A stretch of DNA of 64,000 nt from Acetatifactor sp. (lineage in GTDB: Bacteria > Bacillota > Clostridia > Lachnospirales > Lachnospiraceae): positions 1 through 64,000 of the forward strand of contig JAILLF010000058.1 of the NCBI GenBank assembly GCA_024693365.1, written 5' to 3'. The notes below the pieces were generated by a model. The model saw only the letters and a program-made list of their open reading frames with translations. It was not told the DNA's origin and ran no database searches. The position numbers and the translations under genes were made by a program. Of the stretch, positions 54,757-63,253 are shown one piece after another (the stretch's first letter is position 1; every line of letters begins with the position of its first letter).

Positions 54757-54786
54757 TTGACAAGAACAAGCAAAAAATAGTATCAT
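54757..54786 (+). promoter_or_regulatory. Promoter of the glutamine synthetase-ANTAR unit
   Basis: TTGACA (54757-54762) and TATCAT (54781-54786) have an 18-bp spacer. Transcription would begin near 54793, just ahead of the leader hairpin. Confidence 0.7.
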
Positions 54787-54803
54787 GATATTAATCGAAC
54801 AGA

Positions 54804-54834
54804 GCGTTCTTACTGTAGGGTAAGCACGCTTTTT
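54804..54834 (+). promoter_or_regulatory. Attenuator-like hairpin in the glutamine synthetase leader
   Basis: GCGTTCTTAC (54804-54813) pairs with GTAAGCACGC (54820-54829) except for one mismatch, around the six-base loop TGTAGG, followed by TTTTT. It stands between the promoter and the gene, so read-through is needed for expression. The ANTAR protein encoded after the gene is the natural candidate antiterminator. The loop does not have the A1/G4 bases of standard ANTAR targets. Confidence 0.6.
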
Positions 54835-54889
54835 GGTTGTAAGAATGAATGAAACGATTTATAAAAAACAGGGAACGGGAGGGTACGAC

Positions 54890-56224
54890 ATGAGGAACTT
54901 ATCACAGGAAGACATTGTAACAATGGTACAGGAAGAGGACGTGGAATTTATTCGCCTTCAGTTTACCGACATCCTTGGAAATCTTAAGAATATGGCAGTG
55001 ACGTCCAGCCAGCTGAGCAAGATTTTGAAGAATGAATGTAAGTTTGACGGTTCTGCAGTGGAAGGATTTACCGGAATCGACGAACCGGATTTGTATCTGC
55101 ATCCCATCACCGGAACGTTTGAGACGTTTCCTTGGAGACCTCAGCAGGGTAAGGTTGCAAGAATGATCTGTGACGTATATCGTCAGGACGGCGAACCCTA
55201 TGAGGGAGATCCCAGATACGTGCTTCGCCGCGCAGTAGAGCATCTGAACGAAATGGGTTACGGATTTGAAGTGGGGCCTGAGTGTGAATTCTTCCTGTTC
55301 AATACGGATGAGAATACGCTGCCTACGACCAAGACCGTGGAGAAGGCCGGATTCTTTGACGTTGGACCTTTGGACGGCGGCGAGAATGCAAGACGAGACA
55401 TCGTTTTGGCATTGGAAGACATGGGATTTGTGGCTGAGAGCTCCTATCATGAGAAATCTCCGGCACAGCACGAGATCAGCTTCCGTTATGATGATCCGCT
55501 GAACACGTCCGACAACATAATGACCTTTAAGCTTGCGGTGCGCACGATTGCGCGCAGACACGGACTGCATGCGACGTTTATGCCCAAGCCCGTACAGGAA
55601 ATAAATGGCTCTGGCATGAGACTGAGCATGAATCTGACGAAGGACGGCAGAAACGTTTTCCGTGACATGAACGATCCCAACTTTATGACGAAGGAAGCGT
55701 ATTTCTTCCTTGGCGGTCTGATGAAGCACGCAAAGGGCATTACTGCCATTGCCAACCCGCTGATCAATTCCTACAAGCGTCTGAATTACGATACGGATGC
55801 TTCCACGTCCATTGCCTGGAGCAAATGCAATCGCAGCACGCTGTTCAGGATTCCTAACATCCGCAGGGGTGAGGGAACCAGGATCGAGATGCTCAGCCCG
55901 GATTCCGCAGCAAATCCTTACCTTACTTTGGCACTTTGCCTGGAAGCCGGTTTGGACGGCATAAGAAACCAGATCATGCCGCCTGAAAAGATGGAAAAGA
56001 ACCTGTTTGAGATGAATGACGTCGTAAAGCAGGCCCTTGGAATTGAGACCCTGCCCAAGACTCTGACGGACGCGTTAAATGAGCTTGAGAATGATCCCGT
56101 TTTGATGAGCGCGCTTGGCGAACACGTGGCAAAGAAGTATATTGCCCTTAAGAGAAGTGAAATCGAGGGTTATCGCAAGAGCGTAACGCAGTGGGAGCTG
56201 GACGAGTATCTTAATAAATATTGA
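54890..56224 (+). CDS. glnA: Glutamine synthetase family protein (type I) with altered active-site residues
   Basis: This 444-residue cytoplasmic protein is a GlnA homologue, nominally making glutamine from glutamate, ammonia and ATP. Conserved parts include VEFIRLQFTDILG, GPECEFFLF (metal Glu pair), AQHEISF and SAANPYLTLALCLEAGLDGI. Several usually invariant positions differ: R244 in GSGMR (normally GSGMH), D303 in the flap where GYEAP supplies Glu, and L335 in RIEMLS (normally RxExRS). It may be a specialised or weak enzyme, or act on another substrate. ATG 54890 follows GGGAGGG. Leader hairpin upstream and ANTAR gene 39 bp downstream suggest antitermination control. Confidence 0.75.
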   Translation: MRNLSQEDIVTMVQEEDVEFIRLQFTDILGNLKNMAVTSSQLSKILKNECKFDGSAVEGFTGIDEPDLYLHPITGTFETFPWRPQQGKVARMICDVYRQDGEPYEGDPRYVLRRAVEHLNEMGYGFEVGPECEFFLFNTDENTLPTTKTVEKAGFFDVGPLDGGENARRDIVLALEDMGFVAESSYHEKSPAQHEISFRYDDPLNTSDNIMTFKLAVRTIARRHGLHATFMPKPVQEINGSGMRLSMNLTKDGRNVFRDMNDPNFMTKEAYFFLGGLMKHAKGITAIANPLINSYKRLNYDTDASTSIAWSKCNRSTLFRIPNIRRGEGTRIEMLSPDSAANPYLTLALCLEAGLDGIRNQIMPPEKMEKNLFEMNDVVKQALGIETLPKTLTDALNELENDPVLMSALGEHVAKKYIALKRSEIEGYRKSVTQWELDEYLNKY

Positions 56225-56263
56225 TGATTCCAGATTCCCGATTGGGTAAAGGAGGACATTTCA

Positions 56264-56812
56264 TTGGTCAACGTCATCGTGGCGCTTCCAAAGCTGGAAG
56301 AAGCAAAAACGATCAAGAACATATTGGTGCGAAGCGGCTTCCACGTGGCGAGCGTTTGTACGACTGGAGCCCAGGCAATCAGCTTGGCAGACGGTCTGCA
56401 CGACGGATTGGTGATCTGCGGATATAAACTGGAGGACATGTTGTATCATGAACTGAAGGTTTTTCTGCCCCCTGGATTTGAACTGCTTCTTCTTGCGTCC
56501 CAAAGAATCTTGGCGGACGTTTACGGTGATGACGTGCTCTGTCTTGCCATGCCGCTTAAGTTAAACGATTTTGTAAATACCGTCGGCATGATGACGGACG
56601 ACATTGCGAGAAGAAGAAAGAAGAAGGAAGGCATGCCGCAAAAGCGGTCTGCACAGGAGGAAGCGCTGGTCAAGGAGGCGAAAGAGGTCTTGATGGACAG
56701 AAATAACGTCACCGAGGAGGAGGCCCACAGATATCTCCAAAAGAGTAGCATGGAGAGTGGCACCAGTCTGGTGGAAACGGCGCAAATGGTATTGGTTATG
56801 TATCAGCAATAA
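56264..56812 (+). CDS. ANTAR-domain RNA-binding antiterminator with pseudo-receiver
   Basis: This is a 182-residue protein. The N-terminal half looks like a response-regulator receiver but the phospho-acceptor region reads VICGYKLED, without the usual Asp. The C-terminal helices (about 125-180: EEALVKEAKEVLMDRNNVTEEEAHRYLQ region) match the ANTAR domain that binds RNA hairpins. The TTG start at 56264 lies eight bases after AGGAGG. Glutamine synthetase/ANTAR gene pairs (NitR type) are known in clostridia, where the protein controls nitrogen genes. Confidence 0.8.
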   Translation: MVNVIVALPKLEEAKTIKNILVRSGFHVASVCTTGAQAISLADGLHDGLVICGYKLEDMLYHELKVFLPPGFELLLLASQRILADVYGDDVLCLAMPLKLNDFVNTVGMMTDDIARRRKKKEGMPQKRSAQEEALVKEAKEVLMDRNNVTEEEAHRYLQKSSMESGTSLVETAQMVLVMYQQ

Positions 56813-56829
56813 ATATAGTGATTTTTATG

Positions 56830-56876
56830 CTCCCGCATTCATACGCTGTGAAAAGACGTGAAATGCGGGAGTTTTT
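56830..56876 (+). terminator. Hairpin that ends the ANTAR transcript and covers the dapF ribosome binding site
   Basis: CTCCCGCATT (56830-56839) pairs perfectly with AATGCGGGAG (56862-56871), then five T residues and the dapF ATG follow directly. The 3' arm contains GGGAG, the only plausible Shine-Dalgarno for dapF, five bases before the ATG. Confidence 0.75.
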
Positions 56877-57716
56877 ATGCGTTTTTCTAAAATGCAGGCT
56901 TGCGGAAATGATTTTGTCATCGTGGAGGAAAGGGAACTGACGGCGGGAGAAGACCGTGAGGAGCTTGCCAGGCGTCTGTGTGACAGGCATTATGGCATCG
57001 GAGGGGATGGGCTGTTGATCCTGCGAAAGGGAACGCCGGCCAAAATGGACATGGAAATCTATAATGCGGACGGCAGCCGCGCTGAAATCTGCGGGAATGG
57101 CGTTAGATGTGCCGGAAAATACGCCTGGGATCACGGATGGACGAAGGAAAAGCAATTCCAGATCGAGAGCGACGGAGGATTAAAAACGGCAGAAAGACTG
57201 ACGCCGGAGGGAAAGGCAGCCGTCATACGCGTTGACATGGGCATCCCTTGGTTTGAAATCAGGACGAGTGACGAAAATGCCACGGTCTGGTCACTGGCCA
57301 GTGCCGGAATCCGCCTGCCGGTTAAGATCGTGAACGGGTGGAGGGTAATCTGCGTTTCCATGGGAAATCCACACGCGGTTGTCCTGCTTAGGCAAAAAGA
57401 CGAGTGGCCGGTATTAACCGCAGGGCCTTTGTTGGAAAAGGCGGAAGAATTCCCTGACGGAACGAACGCGGAGTTTGTGAAGGTGCTGGACCGGAAGAGA
57501 ATTTCCATGAGGGTTTGGGAGCGGGGCGTTGGCGAAACCCTGGCTTGCGGATCCGGGGCATGTGCGGCGGCAGCAGTTTGCATGCAAAAGGGTTTGACGG
57601 ATGACGAAATAACTGTTACACTATTAGGCGGTGAACTTAAGGTTTACAGGCAACCTTCCACGGGCCGCTATTTCCTCACGGGACAGGCGGTGACGGTATT
57701 TGAAGGCGTAACGTAA
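56877..57716 (+). CDS. dapF: Diaminopimelate epimerase
   Basis: DapF converts LL- to meso-diaminopimelate for lysine and peptidoglycan synthesis. The 279-residue protein has FSKMQACGNDFV at the N-terminus, the two active-site cysteines in NGVRCAGKY (about residue 79) and LACGSGACAA (about 225), and GNPHAV. The start codon directly follows a U-run at the foot of a hairpin, so translation may depend on how that hairpin folds. dapL follows after 40 bp, completing the aminotransferase branch. Confidence 0.95.
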   Translation: MRFSKMQACGNDFVIVEERELTAGEDREELARRLCDRHYGIGGDGLLILRKGTPAKMDMEIYNADGSRAEICGNGVRCAGKYAWDHGWTKEKQFQIESDGGLKTAERLTPEGKAAVIRVDMGIPWFEIRTSDENATVWSLASAGIRLPVKIVNGWRVICVSMGNPHAVVLLRQKDEWPVLTAGPLLEKAEEFPDGTNAEFVKVLDRKRISMRVWERGVGETLACGSGACAAAAVCMQKGLTDDEITVTLLGGELKVYRQPSTGRYFLTGQAVTVFEGVT

Positions 57717-57743
57717 GGTATTGACGTAAGGTATTGACGTAAG
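57712..57743 (+). repeat. 13-bp tandem repeat over the dapF stop codon
   Basis: CGTAAGGTATTGA occurs twice in direct tandem (57712 and 57725), followed by a partial third CGTAAG. The first copy contains the dapF TAA. It resembles the 23-bp duplication at the addB stop. Confidence 0.8.
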
Positions 57744-57756
57744 AGAGGAGAAAGCC

Positions 57757-58971
57757 ATGGCAAAGTTAAATGACAATTATTTAAAGCTTCCCGGAAGCTA
57801 TTTGTTTTCCACGGTTGCAAGAAAGGTACGCGAGTATCAGGAGGTACATCCTGACAAGAAGGTGATCAAGCTGAGCATCGGCGACGTGACCCAGCCCTTG
57901 GCCCCTGCAATCATCGAGAGCCTCCATGCGGCAGTGGATGAGATGGGAAAGGCAGAGACCTTCCGCGGTTATGCACCTGATCTGGGATATGAGTTTTTGA
58001 GAGACGTCATTGCGAAGAAGGATTATCAGGCAAGGGGCTGCAACGTGAGTGCGGACGAGATCTTTGTTTCCGACGGAGCAAAATCTGACGCTGCCAACAT
58101 CCAAGAAATCTTCAGCCTGGACAATAAGATTGCCGTGGGCGATCCCGTGTATCCCGTTTACGTGGATTCCAACGTCATGGCAGGCCGTACCGGAACCTAT
58201 GACAAGGTAAAGGAGACTTGGAGTGACGTGATTTACATGCCTTGCCTGGCAGAGAATCATTTTGTTCCCGAGATCCCGAAGGAGATTCCGGATCTGATCT
58301 ACCTTTGCTTCCCCAATAATCCTACGGGCGCGACCATCAAGAAAGCGCAACTGCAGGAGTGGGTGGATTATGCAAATAAGGTTGGCGCAGTGATCATCTA
58401 TGACGCTGCCTATGAAGCATACATTTCCGAGGAGGGCGTACCGCACTCCATTTATGAGTGCGAGGGCGCAAGAACCTGTGCGATCGAGCTTCGTTCCTTC
58501 TCCAAGAACGCAGGCTTTACCGGCGTTCGCCTTGGCTTCACCGTAGTTCCGAAGGACTTAAAGATTGACGGGACTCCTCTTCACGGACTCTGGGCAAGAA
58601 GGCACGGAACCAAGTATAACGGTGCGCCCTACATTATCCAGAGAGCCGGCGAGGCAGTTTATTCCGAGGCCGGTCAGGCGCAGCTCAAGGCGCAGGTTGC
58701 TTATTACATGAAGAATGCAAAGTATATTTATAATGGGCTGAAGGAAGCCGGCTATACCGTTTCCGGCGGCGTAAACGCACCGTATATTTGGATGCGCACG
58801 CCCGGCAACATGACCAGCTGGGAATTCTTTGATTATCTGCTTGACAAGGCGAACGTAGTGGGTACGCCCGGTTCAGGCTTTGGACCGAGCGGAGAGCATT
58901 ATTTCCGCGTGAATGCGTTCGGAAGCTACGAGAATACCGTGGAAGCGATCGACAGGATCAAGGCATTATAA
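57757..58971 (+). CDS. dapL: LL-diaminopimelate aminotransferase
   Basis: DapL makes LL-diaminopimelate from tetrahydrodipicolinate and glutamate in one step. The 404-residue PLP enzyme has KLSIGDVTQPL, FRGYAPDLGYEFLRD, VSDGAKSD, CFPNNPTGA and the PLP lysine K250 in SFSKNAGFTGVRLGF, all typical of DapL. ATG follows AGAGAGGAG. Together with dapF it gives a complete short route to meso-diaminopimelate. Confidence 0.95.
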   Translation: MAKLNDNYLKLPGSYLFSTVARKVREYQEVHPDKKVIKLSIGDVTQPLAPAIIESLHAAVDEMGKAETFRGYAPDLGYEFLRDVIAKKDYQARGCNVSADEIFVSDGAKSDAANIQEIFSLDNKIAVGDPVYPVYVDSNVMAGRTGTYDKVKETWSDVIYMPCLAENHFVPEIPKEIPDLIYLCFPNNPTGATIKKAQLQEWVDYANKVGAVIIYDAAYEAYISEEGVPHSIYECEGARTCAIELRSFSKNAGFTGVRLGFTVVPKDLKIDGTPLHGLWARRHGTKYNGAPYIIQRAGEAVYSEAGQAQLKAQVAYYMKNAKYIYNGLKEAGYTVSGGVNAPYIWMRTPGNMTSWEFFDYLLDKANVVGTPGSGFGPSGEHYFRVNAFGSYENTVEAIDRIKAL

Positions 58972-58985
58972 GAAAAGGCGATGGG

Positions 58986-59023
58986 GAGATCAAAAGCCAC
59001 AGGGCGTTTGATCTCTCTTTTTT
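58986..59023 (+). terminator. Terminator between dapL and gatC
   Basis: GAGATCAAA (58986-58994) pairs with TTTGATCTC (59007-59015), followed by TCTTTTTT. Confidence 0.85.
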
Positions 59024-59065
59024 CACGAAAAGCGTTTGCGGGAAAACGCGAAGGGGAGAAAAACG

Positions 59066-59362
59066 ATGATCAGCATGGAAACGCTGGAGCGGGTCGGCCG
59101 GCTGGCAGAATTGGAAATACCAGAGAATCAGAGGGAGGCGGCGCGCCAAGACCTTGAGAAGATGGTTACTTTTGTGGACGTGATGAAGGAATTGAACGTA
59201 AAAAACGTGGAGCCTTTGTATCAAGTGACGGCGGAACGGGCGGGGACGCAAAACATTCTTCGCGACGACGTGGTCACGGAGGGCGAGGCCAGAGAGGCAT
59301 TATTGGGCAATGCGCCAAAGAGGCGCGGGGAATTTGCCTCGGTTCCGAAGACCTTCGCATAG
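59066..59362 (+). CDS. gatC: Asp-tRNA(Asn)/Glu-tRNA(Gln) amidotransferase subunit C
   Basis: GatC is the small subunit that holds GatA and GatB together. The 98-residue protein has the usual features: RVGRLAELEI near residue 8, the middle helix EKMVTFVDVMKELNV and VEPLYQV, ending near VPKTFA. ATG 59066 follows AAGGGGAG. gatA follows after 19 bp. Confidence 0.92.
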   Translation: MISMETLERVGRLAELEIPENQREAARQDLEKMVTFVDVMKELNVKNVEPLYQVTAERAGTQNILRDDVVTEGEAREALLGNAPKRRGEFASVPKTFA

Positions 59363-59381
59363 TTCGAAAAAGGAGCAGACA

Positions 59382-60881
59382 ATGAAGATTTTGGATTTAA
59401 CGGCCGTGGAGCTCGCTGAGCGGATCCGCAGGGGAGAGATTGACGCGATGGAATCCCTGGAAGCGGTTTTTGAGAGGATTTCCGAGCGGGAAGAACAGCT
59501 TCACTGTTATCTTGTTCTCGACAGGGAAGGAGCCCGCGCCAAGGCAAGGGAATTGCAAAAAAGAAGAAGCGCGGGCGAGGGCTTGGGGCTGCTGGCGGGC
59601 GTGCCCGTGGCGGTCAAGGATAATCTTTGTACGAAGGGCATGCGGACCACCTGCGGAAGCAGAATGCTGGAGAATTTCGTCCCGCCCTATGACGCGACGG
59701 CAGTATGGAATTTAAGGAACGCGGATGCCATCATACTTGGAAAGACGAATTTGGATGAATTTGGCATGGGAAATACAACGGAATCCTCGTATTTTGGCCT
59801 GACGCGTAATCCGTGGAACGAAGAGCGAAGCGCAGGCGGCTCCTCGGGAGGCAGCGCGGCAGCAGTGGCAAGCGGGGAATGCTATGCAGCCATCGGGACG
59901 GACACAGGCGGTTCCGTGCGCCAGCCGGCATCGCACTGCGGCGTGGTTGGCCTAAAACCGACTTATGGAACGGTTTCGCGAAGCGGCCTTATCGCATATT
60001 GTTCCTCCATGGATCAGGCTGGACCGGTCACAAGGGACGTAAGGGACAGTGCGGCAATCCTTGGCGTAATTGCGGCACGTGATCCGAAGGATGCCACGTC
60101 CCTGCACCGCGACGACTTAAGCTTCATGGAGGATATTCCACAAGACGTGGAAGGCATTAGGATTGGAATTCCGGCAGATAATTCCGGGAATGGACTGGAT
60201 CCTGAGATCCGGGAAGCCATCTGGTCCGTTGCCATGGCGCTCAAGGAGCGGGGAGCCTTACTGGAGGAATTTGATCTGGGAATCACGAAATACGTCGTAC
60301 CGGCTTATTATACCATTGCCTGCGGTGAGGCAAGCTCTAACCTGGAGCGGTATGACGGCATGAAATATGGCCTGAGGGTAAGTGCGGACGGTCTGCAGGA
60401 AACCTATCGGAAAACAAGGACTGCAGGCTTTGGCGCAGAGGTAAGACGAAGAATTCTGCTGGGTACCTTTGCCCTGAGCGAGGGCTATTACGACGAGTAC
60501 TATCTGACGGCAATGAAAGTGCGGCGCCTGATCAGAGATGCGTATGACAAGGCATTTTTGAAGTATGACGTCCTGCTTGGCCCAACTTCTCCGATAGTTG
60601 CGCCGAAGCTTGGAGAAACAGGCATGGAACCGTTGGCATCCTATCTCGCTGACGTTTACACGGTTCCCGCAAATCTGACGGGGATGCCAGCCATGAGCCT
60701 GCCCTGCGCCATACATTCGACGGGTCTTCCCATCGGCGTGCAGTTCACTGCCGCACTGTTTCAGGAAAAAACACTTTTCCGGGTAGGCATGGCCTGGGAG
60801 CAGGCCAGAGAGAAAAGGCAGTCGCAAAAGCGGGACGTCGCAGATTGTAATTCAAGAAACTGGCAGGGGAAAACGGAATGA
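59382..60881 (+). CDS. gatA: Asp/Glu-tRNA amidotransferase subunit A (glutaminase)
   Basis: GatA releases ammonia from glutamine for transamidation of misacylated tRNA. The 499-residue amidase-signature protein has the triad K79 (VAVKDN), S154 (GGSSGGS) and S178 (GTDTGGSVRQP), at the same positions as in the well-studied Staphylococcus enzyme. ATG 59382 follows AAGGAG. Its stop overlaps the gatB ATG (ATGA). Confidence 0.95.
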   Translation: MKILDLTAVELAERIRRGEIDAMESLEAVFERISEREEQLHCYLVLDREGARAKARELQKRRSAGEGLGLLAGVPVAVKDNLCTKGMRTTCGSRMLENFVPPYDATAVWNLRNADAIILGKTNLDEFGMGNTTESSYFGLTRNPWNEERSAGGSSGGSAAAVASGECYAAIGTDTGGSVRQPASHCGVVGLKPTYGTVSRSGLIAYCSSMDQAGPVTRDVRDSAAILGVIAARDPKDATSLHRDDLSFMEDIPQDVEGIRIGIPADNSGNGLDPEIREAIWSVAMALKERGALLEEFDLGITKYVVPAYYTIACGEASSNLERYDGMKYGLRVSADGLQETYRKTRTAGFGAEVRRRILLGTFALSEGYYDEYYLTAMKVRRLIRDAYDKAFLKYDVLLGPTSPIVAPKLGETGMEPLASYLADVYTVPANLTGMPAMSLPCAIHSTGLPIGVQFTAALFQEKTLFRVGMAWEQAREKRQSQKRDVADCNSRNWQGKTE

Positions 60882-62344
60882 GTGAAAACGGCATGAATGA
60901 AAAGTGCACGAAAAAAGAATATGAAACCGTGATCGGACTTGAGGTTCACGTGGAGCTTTCAACGCGCACCAAGATCTTCTGCGGGTGTGCCGCGACCTTT
61001 GGCGCACCGCCCAATACGCTGGTCTGTCCCGTCTGCCTTGGAATGCCGGGAACGCTTCCCGTTCTAAACCGCAGGGTTGTGGAGCTTGCCATGGCCGTGG
61101 GACTTGCGCTGGGCTGTGACGTCACGAGGACGACGCGTTTCGACCGGAAGAATTATTTTTACCCGGACAATCCCCAGAATTATCAGATATCGCAGCTCTA
61201 CCTGCCTATCTGCAGGAACGGATGGCTTGGGATCGGAGAGGGTGATGAAGAACGGAAGATCCGCATTCACGAATTGCATGCGGAGGAGGACGCGGGGAAG
61301 CTGACGCATGACGAAGAGGGAAGGGAGACGCTGGTGGATTATAACCGTGCGGGCGTTCCGCTGATCGAGATCGTGACGGAGCCGGACCTGAAAAATGCCG
61401 GGGAGGTCATCGCGTTCCTGGAGAAGCTCCGGATGGTCATCGGGTATTTGGAGGCCAGCGACTGCAAGCTACAGGAGGGCTCCATGCGCGTGGACGTCAA
61501 CCTGTCTCTTCGCGAGGTTGGAAGCGAACGTATGGGAACGAGGACGGAGATGAAAAATTTGAACTCATTCCGCGCGATTACGAGAGCCATAGACGCAGAG
61601 GCGAAAAGACAAAAGGAGCTTTTGGATGCAGGGGAGGGGATCCTTCAGGAGACGAGAAGATGGGATGACCAAAAGGGCGTTTCCTACTCCATGCGCTCCA
61701 AGGAGGATGCGCAGGATTATCGCTATTTCCCGGATCCTGACCTGCCGCCCGTGGTGATCTCCGAGGAATGGATCCAGTCAGTAAGGAATGCCTTGCCGGA
61801 GATGCGGGACGAAAAGAAGGAACGCTTTGTAAGGGAATATGGCATTCCCGCTTATGATGCGGGCGTGATCACGCAATCCGTTCATTTGGCCAGGTGGTTC
61901 GAGCAGACGGCAGCCCTTGACATTCTGCCAAAGAAGGTGAGCAACTGGATCATGGGAGAGGGACTAAGACTCTTGCGGGAGAAAGAAATGGATCCCGGGG
62001 ACGTCAGACTTTCCCCGGAGCACTTTGCGGCATTGATCCGCATGAATGAGGAAGATGAGATCACAAACGCCGTTGCGAAGGAGATCTTTGCAAAGGCAAT
62101 AGATGAGGATCTGGACCCGGAAAGCTACGTAAAGGCAAACGGACTGATGACCATGCGGGATGATTTCCTTCTTCGCGAGACGGTGAAAAAAGTCATTGCA
62201 GAGAATGAGAAATCCGTGACGGACTATAAAAATGGAAAAGAAAAAGCTTTGGGGTATCTTGTGGGACAGACAATGAAAGCCGTGAGGGGGCAGGTGCTGC
62301 CTGCGGCCGTCACGGCTATGCTGAAGGAAGAATTAAATGCTTAG
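60878..62344 (+). CDS. gatB: Asp/Glu-tRNA amidotransferase subunit B
   Basis: GatB activates the misacylated tRNA with ATP and receives ammonia from GatA. The 488-residue protein shows VIGLEVHVEL, the zinc-type cysteines CGC and CPVCLG, FDRKNYFYPDNPQNYQIS and the C-terminal YqeY-like helical domain. It is translationally coupled to gatA and its stop overlaps the convergent gene at 62341. Confidence 0.95.
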   Translation: MSENGMNEKCTKKEYETVIGLEVHVELSTRTKIFCGCAATFGAPPNTLVCPVCLGMPGTLPVLNRRVVELAMAVGLALGCDVTRTTRFDRKNYFYPDNPQNYQISQLYLPICRNGWLGIGEGDEERKIRIHELHAEEDAGKLTHDEEGRETLVDYNRAGVPLIEIVTEPDLKNAGEVIAFLEKLRMVIGYLEASDCKLQEGSMRVDVNLSLREVGSERMGTRTEMKNLNSFRAITRAIDAEAKRQKELLDAGEGILQETRRWDDQKGVSYSMRSKEDAQDYRYFPDPDLPPVVISEEWIQSVRNALPEMRDEKKERFVREYGIPAYDAGVITQSVHLARWFEQTAALDILPKKVSNWIMGEGLRLLREKEMDPGDVRLSPEHFAALIRMNEEDEITNAVAKEIFAKAIDEDLDPESYVKANGLMTMRDDFLLRETVKKVIAENEKSVTDYKNGKEKALGYLVGQTMKAVRGQVLPAAVTAMLKEELNA

Positions 62345-63075
62345 TTCTCAAAGAGATAGTTTAAGAAAACGTGATTTAGCTCAGGGTGCTTGTTGTTGAC
62401 CGTAATGGCGAGGTATTGGTCCTTGCTCATCAAGTAGCATTCCCTAAACTTGGGACACTGATCCAGCTTGATGGCGACGGGAATGGGCTCTTCCATGCCG
62501 GAAGGATCCGAGGGATTTGCAGGAAACTCGAAATCCAGGGAAACCTCGCCTGCCGCTTCCGCAATCAGCTTCTTGTCCGCATAGAAAAAATAGGGCTCAT
62601 ATTTTTGGAACTCTTCCTCAGTGAGAAATTCACGAAGGTCAGCAAAAACGCCGTTGTAAGCGTACTGATTGGTGATTTCCAGATCGCCCACCATACTGTC
62701 CATGTCTCCGGCAGCCATGTAGACCATGATCTTCTGTATGGAAGAAGAGGTCGCCTCATCCATTTTTTTAAAGTCAACCCTTAAGTCGGAGTCAAAATAA
62801 ACGGCCTGCTTTTTGGGGTTAATGCCGGCCTTTTCGGCAAAGGCGCTTTTGTAGTCCTCAGAGTAAATGGTCTGCGCCACGTTGACAAAGGCCGAGTAAT
62901 ATGCCATCTCCTTGCGGTTAAGAAAAGAATTCAAAAGTGACGCCACAACCAGAATGCCGACGGCGGATCCGATGACGTGCCATTTATGATAATCCCAGAA
63001 ATAGGCCATTCTTTCCTTAAAGCTGCGCTGCTTCATTTCTTCGCGCTCTTCCTTAAATTCATCCATCAAAGGCAT
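62341..63075 (-). CDS. Single-pass membrane protein with extracytoplasmic domain, unknown function
   Basis: This 244-residue protein has a charged cytoplasmic N-terminus (FKERMAYFWDYHKWHVIG), one transmembrane helix (about 35-52) and an outer domain. Parts such as YFDSDLRVDF, VYMAAGDMDSMVGD and LREFLTEEEFQKYEPYF resemble substrate-binding-protein folds that I recall in similar Lachnospiraceae proteins. It lies convergent to gatB. The promoter is the minus-strand pair at 63143-63115. Confidence 0.7.
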   Translation of the reverse strand: MPLMDEFKEEREEMKQRSFKERMAYFWDYHKWHVIGSAVGILVVASLLNSFLNRKEMAYYSAFVNVAQTIYSEDYKSAFAEKAGINPKKQAVYFDSDLRVDFKKMDEATSSSIQKIMVYMAAGDMDSMVGDLEITNQYAYNGVFADLREFLTEEEFQKYEPYFFYADKKLIAEAAGEVSLDFEFPANPSDPSGMEEPIPVAIKLDQCPKFRECYLMSKDQYLAITVNNKHPELNHVFLNYLFEN

Positions 63076-63114
63076 GAAATCACCATCCTTTTTAAAAACT
63101 TTTATAACATTGTA

Positions 63115-63143
63115 ATCATAATGTTTTGTCCACGGAATGTCAA
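63115..63143 (-). promoter_or_regulatory. Promoter of the minus-strand membrane protein gene
   Basis: On the minus strand TTGACA (63143-63138) and TATGAT (63120-63115) are 17 bp apart, about 40 bp before the start codon at 63075. Confidence 0.75.
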
Positions 63144-63184
63144 TGAAAGGTTTGTGACCAACTTCTTAAAAAATCGTGAAGAAC

Positions 63185-63213
63185 TTGAAACTTCGAATCC
63201 AATGCGATATGAT
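63185..63213 (+). promoter_or_regulatory. Promoter of the DUF6106-like gene
   Basis: TTGAAA (63185-63190) and TATGAT (63208-63213) are 17 bp apart, about 40 bp before the start codon at 63254. Confidence 0.65.
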
Positions 63214-63253
63214 AATGAAGTAGGTAAATGACTGGATAAGGAAGGTTAAGGAA

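Noticed and set aside
54804..54834. Standard two-hairpin ANTAR target
   Set aside because: Only one hairpin with six-base loop was found and its loop lacks A1 and G4, so it is reported only as an attenuator-like hairpin.
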